A stretch of 64,000 nt of DNA. Origin: Mesostigma viride (lineage: Eukaryota > Streptophyta > Mesostigmatophyceae > Mesostigmatales > Mesostigmataceae). Positions 43,405 to 55,524 of the stretch are shown in pieces. The DNA is taken from contig RPFO01000144.1 in NCBI GenBank assembly GCA_009746045.1, positions 109,267 to 173,266 on the forward strand, in the 5' to 3' direction. Numbering within the stretch: the first letter of the stretch is position 1; each line of letters starts with the position of its first letter. The notes below the pieces were generated by a model, which was given only the letters and a program-made list of their open reading frames with translations, was not told where the DNA came from and did not search any database. Both the position numbers and the translations under genes were made by a program.

Positions 43405-46400
43405 ACTCCTCTTTGCAGCTGTGTCGACGGCCCACTGACGGCGTGTGTGCACTGCTATGGCGGTGCCGAATGTAAATCACAGCTACCGGCCTCCGAATTA
43501 TTATTCGGGGGCCTGGTTTATTTAAGGTTATGACTGCTGCGCGACGGGGGTCGGCAGCACCCCAAGAACTTGCCGTTCGAAGTGCAGGCGGTAGCTGCCA
43601 GTGCCAGATTGTTTTATTTTTGCTCGCCCGTTGTACTCGCCACCCCGAGCTCGCGGGAGGGGTCTGGATAGACGCGGGAGTGACTCTTGATCGGACAACT
43701 AAAGCGGGGCAGTCGTGGTGCTAGGGTGGCAACAGCTACAGGCGGAGGGGGAATACGCCGCAGGCAAGTTCGATGTGTATCGAATGCGCTGGGCCTGGTT
43801 AATGAATATCGTCAAGAATAGTGCATGAGCGCGCTATACGAGCATGGGAAGAAGGGGGAATCGAGCCCCCAGGCCAGCACAGGAGCGGGGTGGCTGCAGC
43901 CCCAGCGCCAGGGGGGGCAGCACCCTAAACAGCCTAGCATTTCCTCGTTTCAAGTGAGGCGACAGCGGCCGGCGGCCAGGTCGGAATGGCGGGGTCGGTG
44001 CCGCGTAATTTAAGCGGGGACGAGTTGTTGGGACTGACGGTGCACAGCGGGGAAGGGGAAGGATGTTAGGGCGGGGCGATAGCGGATCCCAGACGCAGCT
44101 GCGTCATTGGGGTGCCGGGGGTGCTATGCCTGTGAAGAAAGGTGTACAAAGAATTGCCGAACCTTCAGGGGTGCTGCCGAGGGCAGTGCCCATATGGGTG
44201 AGAACCCCCCCGTAGTGGGGGGTCCCTACGGGGATACTTTTGGCTTCCCCCTTGTATTGCCGCCTGGTTTAATGGAAGCACTGGTAGCGGCAGGGGACAA
44301 GGGGGGCAACGAGAAGTCTGGGCCATACGACAGCTTGCGGCCAAGTGGCCAGGTAGTGGGTACGGGATGTTACAAAGCCCAGGTCCTCTTGACTGGCCCA
44401 GGTCCTTATGACTGGTATGATGTTTCGGCCCCTGTTGTGTGGCCTAGTTAGCTTAGAAACTGCAGATTCTTAGGTTAGCTAATGGCTTGGACGTGTGCCT
44501 AACACGTATTTGTAATAAACATGTTTCTCTGGCAGCCCCTCACTCCAATGGAACTAAAGCAGCAATTGGATTTTGTGAGCTCACGCTCGTTCTATCTATG
44601 ACCTGCGGAAGTCTCAAAGGGGGAGGGGAGGCCGCAGTAGACAGGTCTGACTTGGTAGCCAGTACTAGGGGGGGGGGTACGGTGTTGTGGGGGGGGGGTA
44701 CCGGGGACGGTACTGTGGACCGGGTCCAGTTTTGTGGACCGGGGGCAGTCCTGTGGACCGGGGACGGCGCGGCGCCACTGGCCTGTTGGTCAGTGGGCTG
44801 GCGTCCGTCACCCCACCTACGACTAGGTAGACGGTGGATACTTAGGGTTGTGGCGGGGCAACAACCACTCCTCTTTGCAGCTGTGTCGACGGCCCACTGA
44901 CGGCGTGTGTGCACTGCTATGGCGGTGCCGAATGTAAATCACAGCTACCGGCCTCCGAATTATTATTCGGGGGCCTGGTTTATTTAAGGTTATGACTGCT
45001 GCGCGACGGGGGTCGGCAGCACCCCAAGAACTTGCCGTTCGAAGTGCAGGCGGTAGCTGCCAGTGCCAGATTGTTTTATTTTTGCTCGCCCGTTGTACTC
45101 GCCACCCCGAGCTCGCGGGAGGGGTCTGGATAGACGCGGGAGTGACTCTTGATCGGACAACTAAAGCGGGGCAGTCGTGGTGCTAGGGTGGCAACAGCTA
45201 CAGGCGGAGGGGGAATACGCCGCAGGCAAGTTCGATGTGTATCGAATGCGCTGGGCCTGGTTAATGAATATCGTCAAGAATAGTGCATGAGCGCGCTATA
45301 CGAGCATGGGAAGAAGGGGGAATCGAGCCCCCAGGCCAGCACAGGAGCGGGGTGGCTGCAGCCCCAGCGCCAGGGGGGCAGCACCCTAAACAGCCTAGCA
45401 TTTCCTCGTTTCAAGTGAGGCGACAGCGGCCGGCGGCCAGGTCGGAATGGCGGGGTCGGTGCCGCGTAATTTAAGCGGGGACGAGTTGTTGGGACTGACG
45501 GTGCACAGCGGGGAAGGGGAAGGATGTTAGGGCGGGGCGATAGCGGATCCCAGACGCAGCTGCGTCATTGGGGTGCCGGGGGTGCTATGCCTGTGAAGAA
45601 AGGTGTACAAAGAATTGCCGAACCTTCAGGGGTGCTGCCGAGGGCAGTGCCCATATGGGTGAGAACCCCCCGTAGTGGGGGGTCCCTACGGGGATACTTT
45701 TGGCTTCCCCCTTGTATTGCCGCCTGGTTTAATGGAAGCACTGGTAGCGGCAGGGGACAAGGGGGGCAACGAGAAGTCTGGGCCATACGACAGCTTGCGG
45801 CCAAGTGGCCAGGTAGTGGGTACGGGATGTTACAAAGCCCAGGTCCTCTTGACTGGCCCAGGTCCTTATGACTGGTATGATGTTTCGGCCCCTGTTGTGT
45901 GGCCTAGTTAGCTTAGAAACTGCAGATTCTTAGGTTAGCTAATGGCTTGGACGTGTGCCTAACACGTATTTGTAATAAACATGTTTCTCTGGCAGCCCCT
46001 CACTCCAATGGAACTAAAGCAGCAATTGGATTTTGTGAGCTCACGCTCGTTCTATCTATGACCTGCGGAAGTCTCAAAGGGGGAGGGGAGGCCGCAGTAG
46101 ACAGGTCTGACTTGGTAGCCAGTACTAGGGGGGGGGGTACGGTGTTGTGGGGGGGGGGTACCGGGGACGGTACTGTGGACCGGGTCCAGTTTTGTGGACC
46201 GGGGGCAGTCCTGTGGACCGGGGACGGCGCGGCGCCACTGGCCTGTTGGTCAGTGGGCTGGCGTCCGTCACCCCACCTACGACTAGGTAGACGGTGGATA
46301 CTTAGGGTTGTGGCGGGGCAACAACCACTCCTCTTTGCAGCTCCCACCCACCCACCCTTGCTGCCATGAGGATGTTACAAAGCCCAGGTCCTCTTGACTG

Positions 46401-46576
46401 GCCCAGGTCCTTATGACTGGTATGATGTTTCGGCCCCTGTTGTGTGGCCTAGTTAGCTTAGAAACTGCAGATTCTTAGGTTAGCTAATGGCTTGGACGTG
46501 TGCCTAACACGTATTTGTAATAAACATGTTTCTCTGGCAGCCCCTCACTCCAATGGAACTAAAGCAGCAATTGGAT
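43405..46576 (+). mobile_element. Element E2, split-direct-repeat element with an extra tandem unit
   Basis: Order: end of A (43405-43418), Y (43419-44364), B (44365-44570), A (44571-44880), Y (44881-45824), B (45825-46030), A (46031-46340), linker (46341-46369), B2 (46370-46576). The Y-B-A unit of about 1460 bp occurs twice where E1 has it once. The right end (GCAATTGGAT) is the same as in E1 and joins minisatellite directly. The left end is truncated against element D. No coding region recognised. Confidence 0.75.
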
Positions 46577-47193
46577 ACACACCATGCACACAATTGCCGG
46601 CATGCACACACACGTACATCCACCGCGCACGCAAGGGGCAACTGCACACACATGTACACACGCTTGGGGCGGCTGCACTCACATGTACACACACCGCGCA
46701 CGCAAGGGCCGGCTGCACACACACGTACATACACCGCGCACGCAAGGGGCAACTGCACACACACGTACACACACCATGCACGCAAGGGGCGGCTGCACAC
46801 ACACGTACACACACCATGCACGCAAGGAGCGACTTCACGCACAGGTACACACACCATGCACGCAAGGTTCGGCTGCACACACATGTACATCCACCGCGCA
46901 CGCAAGGGGCGAGTGCAAACACATGTACATACACCGCGCACGCAAGGGGCAACTGCACACACATGTACATCCACCGCGCACGCAAGGGCCGGCTGCACTC
47001 AATTGTACATACACCGCCCATGCAAGGGGCGGCTGCACACACACGTACACACACCATGCACGCAAGGGCCGGCATGCACACACAGTACACACACCGCGCA
47101 CGCAAGGGACGGCTGCACACACACGTACATACACCGCGCACGCAAGGGGCGGCTGCACTTACATGTACACACACCACGCACGCAAGGGGCGGC
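46577..47193. repeat. 40-bp minisatellite array 8 (about 15 units)
   Basis: Same unit; shares the variant run at 46800-46930 with array 1 at 4760-4870. Confidence 0.95.
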
Positions 47194-47725
47194 AGTTAGG
47201 TTAAATAGTGCCGGAACCTTTTGCCGCCTGAGGCAAATCGGGCCGGAACACTATTTTGCCCGGAATAACCACTTCCGAGCACCCAAGTTAATTCGGCCGA
47301 ATTAACTTGGGTGCTCGGAAGTGGTTATTCCGGGCAAAATAGTGTTCCGGCCCGATTTGCCTCAGGCGGCAAAAGGTTCCGGCACTATTTAACCTAACTA
47401 AAACCTGGCCTCGTGGAGGGTGGGTTGAATATGAGACATCCGCCTAGGCCACTGAGCACGCACCACTGAATGCGCCGGAGCTGTCCGGATTCGAACCCCT
47501 GACCTCCAAGGTGCACGGGTTTTAGTTAGGTTAAATAGTGCCGGAACCTTTTGCCGCCTGAGGAAAATCGGGCCGGAACACTATTTTGCCCGGAATAACC
47601 ACTTCCGAGCACCCAAGTTAATTCGGCCGAATTAACTTGGGTGCTCGGAAGTGGTTATTCCGGGCAAAATAGTGTTCCGGCCCGATTTTCCTCAGGCGGC
47701 AAAAGGTTCCGGCACTATTTAACCT
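47194..47725. mobile_element. Palindromic element, partial block 4 (P-S1-P)
   Basis: Palindrome 47194-47399 (206 bp, AGTTAGG...CCTAACT), spacer S1 (47400-47523) and palindrome 47524-47725, which lacks its last four bases and runs straight into the minisatellite. There is no target duplication, so the right part was lost by deletion. Its second palindrome has GAGGAAAATC mirrored as GATTTTCCTC. Confidence 0.88.
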
Positions 47726-47884
47726 GCACACACACGTACATACACCGCGCACGCAAGGACCGGCTCCACTCACATGTACATCCACCGCGCAACCACGGGG
47801 CGGCTGCACACACACGTACATACACCGCGCACGCAAGGGGCTGCTGCACACACACTTACACACAAAATGCACGCTTGGGGCGAC
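47726..47884. repeat. 40-bp minisatellite array 9, left part (4 units)
   Basis: Ends in CGAC (47881-47884), the left target duplication of the MITE; continued at 48378. Confidence 0.95.
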
Positions 47885-48377
47885 GGCCGGGCCCACTTCA
47901 AATGTTCCGCCGTCCAAGCCAAGTGTGTGACACTTTTTCGCTATTTTCGCAAAAAAAAAATAAAATTTCGCACGAGTTCGCGTGATTTTCGCGTGATTTT
48001 CGCAAAATTTTCACACATTTTCGCACGATTTCGCACGATTTCGCACAATTTTGCATGATTTCGCACAATTTCGCATGGATTTCAACCAAGGGTCGTTTTG
48101 GGGAGTGACGTTTGACAAAATTTCGCATGAATTCACACACGTTGTGCACATCAAAATTTTTTACCGTCGACATTTTTCACATGAAATTTCGCACAATTTC
48201 AGCAAATTTCGCACAAATTCGCACGATTTCAGCAAATTTCACACGATTTCAGCAAATTTCGCACAATTTCGCACGATTTCGCACGACGAATCACTCTGCA
48301 GAGTGACGATCGTCGAAAAAGTCAAAAAAACGACCAAAAGTGTCACACTTTTCGGAACATTTGAAGTGGGCCCGGCC
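47885..48377. mobile_element. 493-bp MITE with 25-bp terminal inverted repeats
   Basis: GGCCGGGCCCACTTCAAATG TTCCG at the left is inverted at the right end. CGAC flanks both sides (47881-47884 and 48378-48381). Removing the unit and one CGAC restores the minisatellite exactly. The AT-rich inside is made of irregular repeats of the word TTTCGCAC with CAGCAAA variants, and has no gene. Confidence 0.88.
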
Positions 48378-49810
48378 CGACGGCACTCACATGTACATAC
48401 ACCGCGCACGAAAGGGGTGGCTGCACACACACGTACATCCACCGCGCACGCAAGGGGCGGCTGCACACACACATACATACACCATGCACGCAAGGGGCGA
48501 GTGCAAAAACATGTACATACACCGCGCACGCAAGGGGCAACTGCCCACACATGGACATACACCATGCACGCAAGGGGCGGCTGCACACACATGTACATCC
48601 ACCGCGCACGCAAGGGGCGAGTGCACACACACGTACACACACCGCGCACGCAAGGGGCGGCTGCACACACACGTACACACACCATGCACGCAATTGCCGG
48701 CATGCACACACACGTACATCCACCGCGCACGCAAGGGGCAACTGCACACACATGTACACACACCGCGCACGCTTGGGGCAGCTGCACTCACATGTACACA
48801 CACCGCGCACGCTTGGGGCGGCTGCACACACACGTACCTACACCGCGCACGCAAGGGGCAGCTGCACACACACGTACATACACCGCGCACGCACGGGGCA
48901 ACTGCACACACATGTACATACACCGCGCAACCACGGGGCGGCTGCACACACACGTACATACACCGCGCACGCAAGGGGCGGCTGCACACATACGTACCTA
49001 CACCGCGCACGCAAGGGGCGACTGCACACACATGTACATCCACCGCGCACGCAAGGGCCGGCTGCACACACACGTACACACACCGCGCACGCAAGGGCCG
49101 GCTGCACACACACGTACATACACCGCGCACGCAAGGGGCGGCTGCACACACACGTACACACACCGCGCACGCAAGGGGCAGCTGCACACACACGTACATA
49201 CACCATGCACGCAAGGGGCTGCACACACACTTACACACACCATGCACGCAAGGGCCGGCATGCACACACACTGGCATACACCGCGCACGCAAGGGGCGGC
49301 TGCACACACGTACATACACCGCGCACGCAAGGGGCGAGTGCACACACACGTACACACACCGCGCACGCAAGGGGCGGTAGCACACACACGTACACACACC
49401 ATGCACGCAATTGCCGGCATGCACACACACGTACATCCACTGCGCACGCAAGGGGCAACTGCACACACATGTACACACGCTTGGGGCGGCTGCACTCACA
49501 TGTACACACACCGCGCACGCAAGGGCCGGCTGCACACACACGTACATACACCGCGCACGCAAGGGGCAACTGCACACACACGTACACACACCATGCACGC
49601 AAGGGCCGGCTGCACTCACATGTACACACACCATGCACGCAAGGGCCGGCTGCACACACACTTACACACACAATGCACGCTTGGGGCAACGGCACTCACA
49701 TGTACATACACCATGCACGCAAGGGGCGGCTGCACACACACGTACACACACCATGCACGCAAGGAGCGGCTTCACGCACAGGTACACTCACCATGCACGC
49801 AAGGGGCGGC
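48378..49810. repeat. 40-bp minisatellite array 9, right part (about 36 units)
   Basis: Same unit; begins like 7640-7830 of array 2 and then follows array 1. Ends in GCGGC (49806-49810), the left target duplication of element A. Confidence 0.95.
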
Positions 49811-50393
49811 TGTTATATTATAGGTTTCAGCTCGCAGTCACATGGAAATAATTAATGATTGTGTGCCGGTACTTAGCCATTTTGTGGTTCGAGGCGTTCG
49901 GGTTAATTCGGCGCATTGGGACTTAGCCGTTTTGAGGTTCGGCTGAATTTTGGCTTGTGTGATCCACAACGATTTAAGTTACGCTGTGTGCGTTATGCCT
50001 CGTGAGTTACGCCCTAGACTTTGGCTGTGAGGCACTGGTCCGGTACTGAGGTGCGGACTAGGATTCTGGGTACTGCCGGCTGGCGTGACAAGTGGCGAGA
50101 TACTGGTGTGTGTCGATTGGTCGGTACTCGGCTGGTGTGTTGTAACGGAGATGTGTAACGGAGATGCGTTCCCAGGCTTGCGTCGGTGCCTAGCGCTGCA
50201 GGCTAGCCTAGCCGCCTGACAGACGATGATGATCCAAAAGCCAGCATTGTGTTGCGGCGGTCCAACGGTTGTTGCTGCTATGCTGGCAATGGCTATGGTT
50301 GCGCTGGTAAATTAAGCTGGGGGCTTGGCTCTGAGTTTGTAACCTGATTACCGTAAAATTATCATTTAATAAAATTCGAACTCGATTTTAACA
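49811..50393 (+). repeat. Element A 5' LTR (583 bp)
   Basis: TGTTATATTATAGG to CTCGATTTTAACA. The following bases TGTACTAGGACGGGG are the expected primer site position but do not look like the tRNA-Met site seen in B and N. Confidence 0.95.
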
Positions 50394-50433
50394 TGTACTA
50401 GGACGGGGTTAATTAATAAGGAAAAACGTAGCA

Positions 50434-51407
50434 ATGTCGGATCAAGAACAAGAAGAGACGGATTCGAGAAAGCGTACTGGGTGGAAGGATTTAAGAAATG
50501 AGAAGAATTTGATAGAGCTGTGCAAAACACGAGTCGGGACAGTTCCTCTTGATGCGGCAGTGACATTGGTAGAGGATTTCTGTGACAGGTTTGAGGCGTT
50601 TGTGGCGGATCATGCAGATAAAACCGAGGATCTGTATGGGCTATTCCGGGATGCCGGAATGTTTAGAGCCGACAACGCCATTCTAGTAAATTGCCTGCGC
50701 TCCTGCCGTGACGAGAAAATCGAGGGCGCTGCAATTGGAGGTAGGTTGCGTGCAGCACTTCTTGAATCGAAAGCATCTGCCAAGTCTCGTCATGTTGGCA
50801 TTTATAATTGGGTGCCGAAGCGTCCCTACACACTCGACCTTCTCGCTTTGAGAAATGCGAGAAACGAGAGTGTAAAGGATGGCATTCCGGTGGTGGAACT
50901 GGCGGTGGTGGACCGTTATGTTCGCAATGCCAAGGACCTTAATTTCCAGAATGCCATGGCAGCTCTCAAGCGTGAGAAAGCCGAGGATGATCTCAATAAG
51001 GCGATTGAGGTTATCACGGGCATTGTCGAGGGTGAGGAGAGGGACATGGTGGCCCAACTGCGGGCCCAAGGTAAGCTCAATGAGCTGGGTCTGATTTCCC
51101 CTGCATTACCGCCTGTCGCTGTGAATTCCATTCCTTCTTCTGGTGGTGCCCAAGGTGGTGCTGCTAAAGCGCCGGATGGGGGCAAGGTGGCCGCCATTGC
51201 GGGCGGTGGTGGCTCTAGCGGCGCGGGGCCCAGCGGGCCTCGGGGCAATGGGGGCCCGATGCGTAGGGGCAATAAGGGCAGCTTCAGCCGAGCGCAGCGC
51301 ATGCCTGGGAAGCGATGGCAGCAAGGTAGACAGCAGCCATACCCGCAGCAGCAGCAGCATGCACAACAGCCTGCAGCTGCGTCGCCGTATCAGCAGCAAC
51401 AGCGCTC

Positions 51408-51448
<41 letters not shown>

Positions 51449-51660
51449 GTGCACAGCCGGCGGTGCATGGGGCATGCTTTGTGTGTGGGAAGTCGGGACA
51501 CATGGCAGCCAATTGCTATCACAGGCACAAGGACACTCTCCAGGCACGCAGCAACGCCAACTCGCAAGCACCAGCGGTGTGTCACAGGTGTGGGCAGCCA
51601 GGGCACTTTGCGAGGGACACTCACCTGTGCCCAGCGGCCCAGGGCGGTGGCCGTAGGTGA
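50434..51660 (+). CDS. Element A Gag with two zinc knuckles (408 aa)
   Basis: ATG 50434 is the first ATG after the LTR leader. Residues 1-220 form a helical capsid-like part that I do not match to a named family. A Gly/Ala-rich hinge follows, then a long Gln tract (near 51330-51450, CAG/CAA codons). The C-terminus has CFVCGKSGHMAANC, a standard knuckle, and a second, CHRCGQPGHFARDTHLC, whose last spacing is 7 in place of 4. The stop TGA (51658-51660) is in frame with pol. Gag packages the element RNA in known relatives. Confidence 0.9.
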
Positions 51661-51663
51661 CTA
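51658..51663 (+). promoter_or_regulatory. Putative stop-codon readthrough signal UGA-CUA between gag and pol (element A)
   Basis: TGA at 51658-51660 is followed by CTAGG. The next ATG (51676) is in the same frame, with no other stop between. UGA-CUA is a known leaky context in viruses that make fusion proteins by readthrough. Confidence 0.78.
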
Positions 51664-54600
51664 GGTGAGGTTGGCATGCGGGCTGGTGCAGGGGAGGCCA
51701 GCTCGACCCCCCAGGTGTACTCACCCTACCTGGGTGCTCAGGTGGCGGTGCTAGCAGGCACTAGGGAGAAGGGGGGCCACCTGGAGCATGGGACAGCTGC
51801 AGAAGGGGGAAGGGCAGTGTCTCAGGGGATGGGGAATGAGTGGGTTGGAGGCGCTGCAGGGGGGCACACCGCAGCGGGCGGGCCGCCGGTAGGTGGTACC
51901 TCACCAGACCCTAGTTCAGCACATGTGAATGGTGCGGCGTGCGGTGAGGCAGCCGGGTCGCTCAGTGTACTTAACATGGCCACACGGTTACACAAAGCAC
52001 TAGGGCATGGGCATGCGGGTGAGGAGTGGGCAGCCATGCTAGGGTTCACAGACTTAGTGGATATGTGCAAGCAGGTGTGGTTAAGGTGTCGCAAATGTCA
52101 GGAGCGGGCACCTAAACCGCACAAGTTCCATGCACGTAGGCCAGAGTTTGAGCGAGGTGTGGTGCAGTGTGATGTATTCATGTATGACGACAGAGACTAC
52201 GTGCTTGCAGTGGGCAGGTTCTCCAGGTACAAGGTCATGGTGCCACTTGAGCGCAAGCTGAAGGAGCACTTGTGTGATGCATTGCGTCTCCTCAGGTCCA
52301 AGTTTGGTGTGGCATCTGTGTTGGAGTGCGATCAGCAGTTTGAGTGCTGTGTGGGTGAGCCGGGTGTGGGGAAGATAGAACTTGCTGGGGTAGCTGACCA
52401 CGAGCACCAGGGTCTTGTCGAGCGCCACATACAGACATCGAAGCAGGTGATGGCATGCATGGAGAAGATGAGAACAGGCTCGTATCGTGAGAGGCTGGTG
52501 ATCTGCAATGAGATAGAGCAATGTCTCAACAACCGTGTAATGGTCAAGGTGTTGGGTGGGCAGGTGGCAGTCACGCCTAAGGGAGTGGAGATGGGCTTGT
52601 TGTCACCTGAGGCTGTGGAAGAGTACAGGGATTATTTGAGCGATCGTTACGTGCGCATGGTAAAGATGGACCTGCGACGTGGACAGGTTTATGTGCCGTG
52701 CGTGAACGCCAGGGTCTGGGCCTACGCGGAGGGCAGTCATGGAAAACGGGGCCTATGGAGAGGTCCCGGTGTGGTCAAGGAGATCGATCCTGATCACATG
52801 CTTGCTTCGGTAGCGCTAGAGGACAGTTGCTACGACAAGCTGCTAGCGTGGAAACACCTGCGCCCCTACTATGACGGGCTGGGGCCGCCAGACCCACCCG
52901 CTGAGGAAGGTGTTAGGGACCCCAGTGTGCAGGCTGGGGGTGAGGCGGGGGATCCCGGGGCTGCAGGGGGGGTGAGGGAGGGGGGTGGGCCTGATCAACC
53001 TACTCGCTCCCTTTCGCCGGAAGCTGGGTTGCCACCTTCCAAGGGCGGTCCCGCTAGCGTGGGGTCGGGCGGTTCGGGGGTTGCCCCAGCCGTTGACGAC
53101 CAGGAGAAGCAGCGCGCCGCGGTACTAGCCCGCCTAGTGGAGCGCCTGCAGGAAGCTCGACGCGCTGCCACGGTGGGCGAGCAGCGGCAGTTGGGGGGCA
53201 ACATCTCGCGGGCCGGCAAGGAGCGGGTGGCCGAAGGTGGGATGGTACCACGGTCCGGTGAGGCGGGTGAGCCAGCCGAAGGTGGGGTTGCACGGGCCGG
53301 CGATGCTGGGGCATTGACCGCAGGTGCGGGGCAGCAGGCTGGTGGCGTTGGCGGGTTGGCCGACGCGGGGCCTATATTGCCGAGTGAGGGCGACAGCCCC
53401 ATGGACGACAGCGAGGCTGTCGAGGAGAGAGGTGAGCCAGGTGAGCTGGTGGCTGCGGTCTCTAAGCTTGCCAACTGGTATTCGGACGGGCTGGGTAGTT
53501 GTCGATTGGAAGTGGACACTGACGCGGTGGTGTGCTTGCTGGGTGAGGGAGTAGCCAGGCATCTGCCGTGCACTGCGTCCAGGTGGAGGTATGTGGAGGA
53601 CTTCTCCGGGTTAGTGAGGATGCCGGTGCGGGGTGAGGTAATGCTGACGATCTTGGGGAGAGAGACGCCGTTTTGCGTGCTCGAGGGGTATGATGGACCC
53701 GCCATTTTGGGACTTCCTTTCCTGGACCATCCTGATGTGCGGATTCAGAGCTCATTGCTAACCCGAGTAGGTCACGGGTCGATAGAGCTACAGTCTTACA
53801 AGTCAGTCGAGCCTCTCAGTCGCATTTGCAGCACAGTGGCTAGGCTAGCAGCACTGTCGGGTACGGAGGGTGTAGCGTGGGGCGCTGATCTCCCGCCAGC
53901 TGCTGACCTGTTATGCCTGCATTACTGCATCCCAACAGCCTAGGAATCACTGAGAGGGACATAGCCGCACATTCCCCGATCACATTCCCTGAGCTTGTAC
54001 TGCAGATGTCAACGCCTAGTGGGTTCTCGAGCTGGTGGTGTGCATTCCGTAGGCACTTGAGGAGTGGCAGGGCTACGGGGTGTATGAACCGCTTGACACG
54101 GTGCCGAAGGGGGCTAGGGTGCTTCCGCTGAAGATGGTGCTGTCCCACAAGGTGAAGGCAGGTGTGGAGATCTGCTACGTGAGGCCGGTATCACAAGAGT
54201 TTGCAGGTACTAGCCCGCTGGCCAAGGAGGAGCTCTACACCCCAGGGATGGCATGGGACACGTTCAGGATGGTTAGCATGATTTTTCTTAGCTTTCTGGA
54301 CGAAGGCAAGGACTACGCGTGTGCGTCCATTGATGTCAAGCGCGCATTCCCTAACTCTAGCGAGGAAGTGGCGCAAGAGGTGTGGGAGGGTACTCCGCCT
54401 CTAGTGGTGCAGACGCCGCCGTTCTGGAAGGAGGTGGTCACGTCTGAGTTCATGGGTCTGTGCAAGGCTATAGAGGGTCTGCAGAGCGCGTCGATTGTTT
54501 GGAGGATAACCCTCATGCGTGCGTTGGGTGAGATCGCAGAGTTTGAGGTATCTCCCTACGACCCATCGTTGTTCGTGGCGCGGATGCCGTCTGGTCCTAT

Positions 54601-55524
54601 GTTTGTACAACTGCATGGGGATGACCTGCGTGTCATTGCTTCGCGGTCAGCCTTGCATGCATTCTATGCTGACATTGGGCGGCGGTTCCCAGTGGGTGAG
54701 TTGCAGCAATTGGGGCCGCAGACGCCACGGGTGTTTTGCGGGGTGGTGCAAACCCTGCGGGTGGTGTCGGGTAAGCACCGGATGCACTTGGGTATTCCTG
54801 ACAAGTACAGGGAGGAGCTCATGCGCGATGTGGAGGAGTTGTGCGCCAAGGGTTTGTGGAGCAGATTGCGTGGCAAGCTCGGCTGGATGGCAGCGGTGTG
54901 TGGGCCTGACCTGCTGGTGTTAAGTAGGACTGTGGATGAGGTGTTGGCTCTCGTTTCTCCGTCTGTGATCAAGCAGTATGTTGCTGAGAGCCAGGGTGTA
55001 GTACTTTCTGGTTTGTCTCTTTCTCAGCCGATTGTGTTGCATTGCTTTGCTGACACGTCTGGCGAGGGCAGGGAGCTCACCAAGACGAGAGCTCGCATGG
55101 GCGGCTTGTTTGTGCTCTCCAACCCCAAGGGCAATGGTTCGCTCTGTGGGTGGTACTCTAGGTTGTGCCGCAGGGTGGCAGTTGGATCGGATACCAATGA
55201 GTGTCGCGGGGTGTGTGAGTGCATCAAGGCGTCCCTGTATCTAGAGCAATTTCTGCGCTGGATGGGCAAGTGGCTGGATGCTCGTTTGGTACTGACCACG
55301 ACTGTGCATACCGACAGTCAGCCGCTTGTGAGTTTCATTCTCAACAGCCTGTCCAGGACGCGCGACCTGGATTTCCTACTACTCAAGGAGCTGTCATAAG
55401 CAGTGAGCGTGCTTCATCTACCTGGGAAGCTCAACCCGGCTGATGCGCTGACCAAGCTGTTCGCTGGGGCGCGCGACCAGTATCGCCTCCTGCGGATGGT
55501 CATGGGGGGCTCTCAGTTACGTTA
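51661..55524 (+). pseudogene. Element A pol, full length but broken in this copy
   Basis: After the readthrough stop there is a 100-residue linker, a zinc site (LHKALGH...CRKC), the integrase core (Asp near 52171, Asp near 52330, Glu near 52420), an SH3-like tail (near 52740-52870), a low-complexity linker, protease LEVDTDAVV (Asp at 53515) with AILGLPFL, RT with IDVKRAF and HGDD (54614-54625), and RNase H. Against the left copy (1-2700) it has single-base deletions near 53911 and 54052 and TAC changed to TAA at 55397-55399. The last bases are replaced by the palindromic insert. The left copy has an open frame over the shared region, so these breaks may be consensus errors. Confidence 0.88.

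Noticed and set aside
43405..46576. E2 read as three LTRs of an ordinary LTR retrotransposon
   Set aside because: The repeat order A-Y-B-A-B and the lack of target duplication in E1 fit split direct repeats better, and no primer site or polypurine tract was found.
51106..51724. Minus-strand Leu/Ala-rich ORFs opposite gag
   Set aside because: Antisense of the Gln tract and Gly/Ala hinge of gag.
53911..55399. Frameshifts and nonsense change in right-copy element A pol taken as evolutionary decay
   Set aside because: The left copy of the same sequence is open throughout, and the right copy becomes indel-rich toward the window end; consensus error is as likely.
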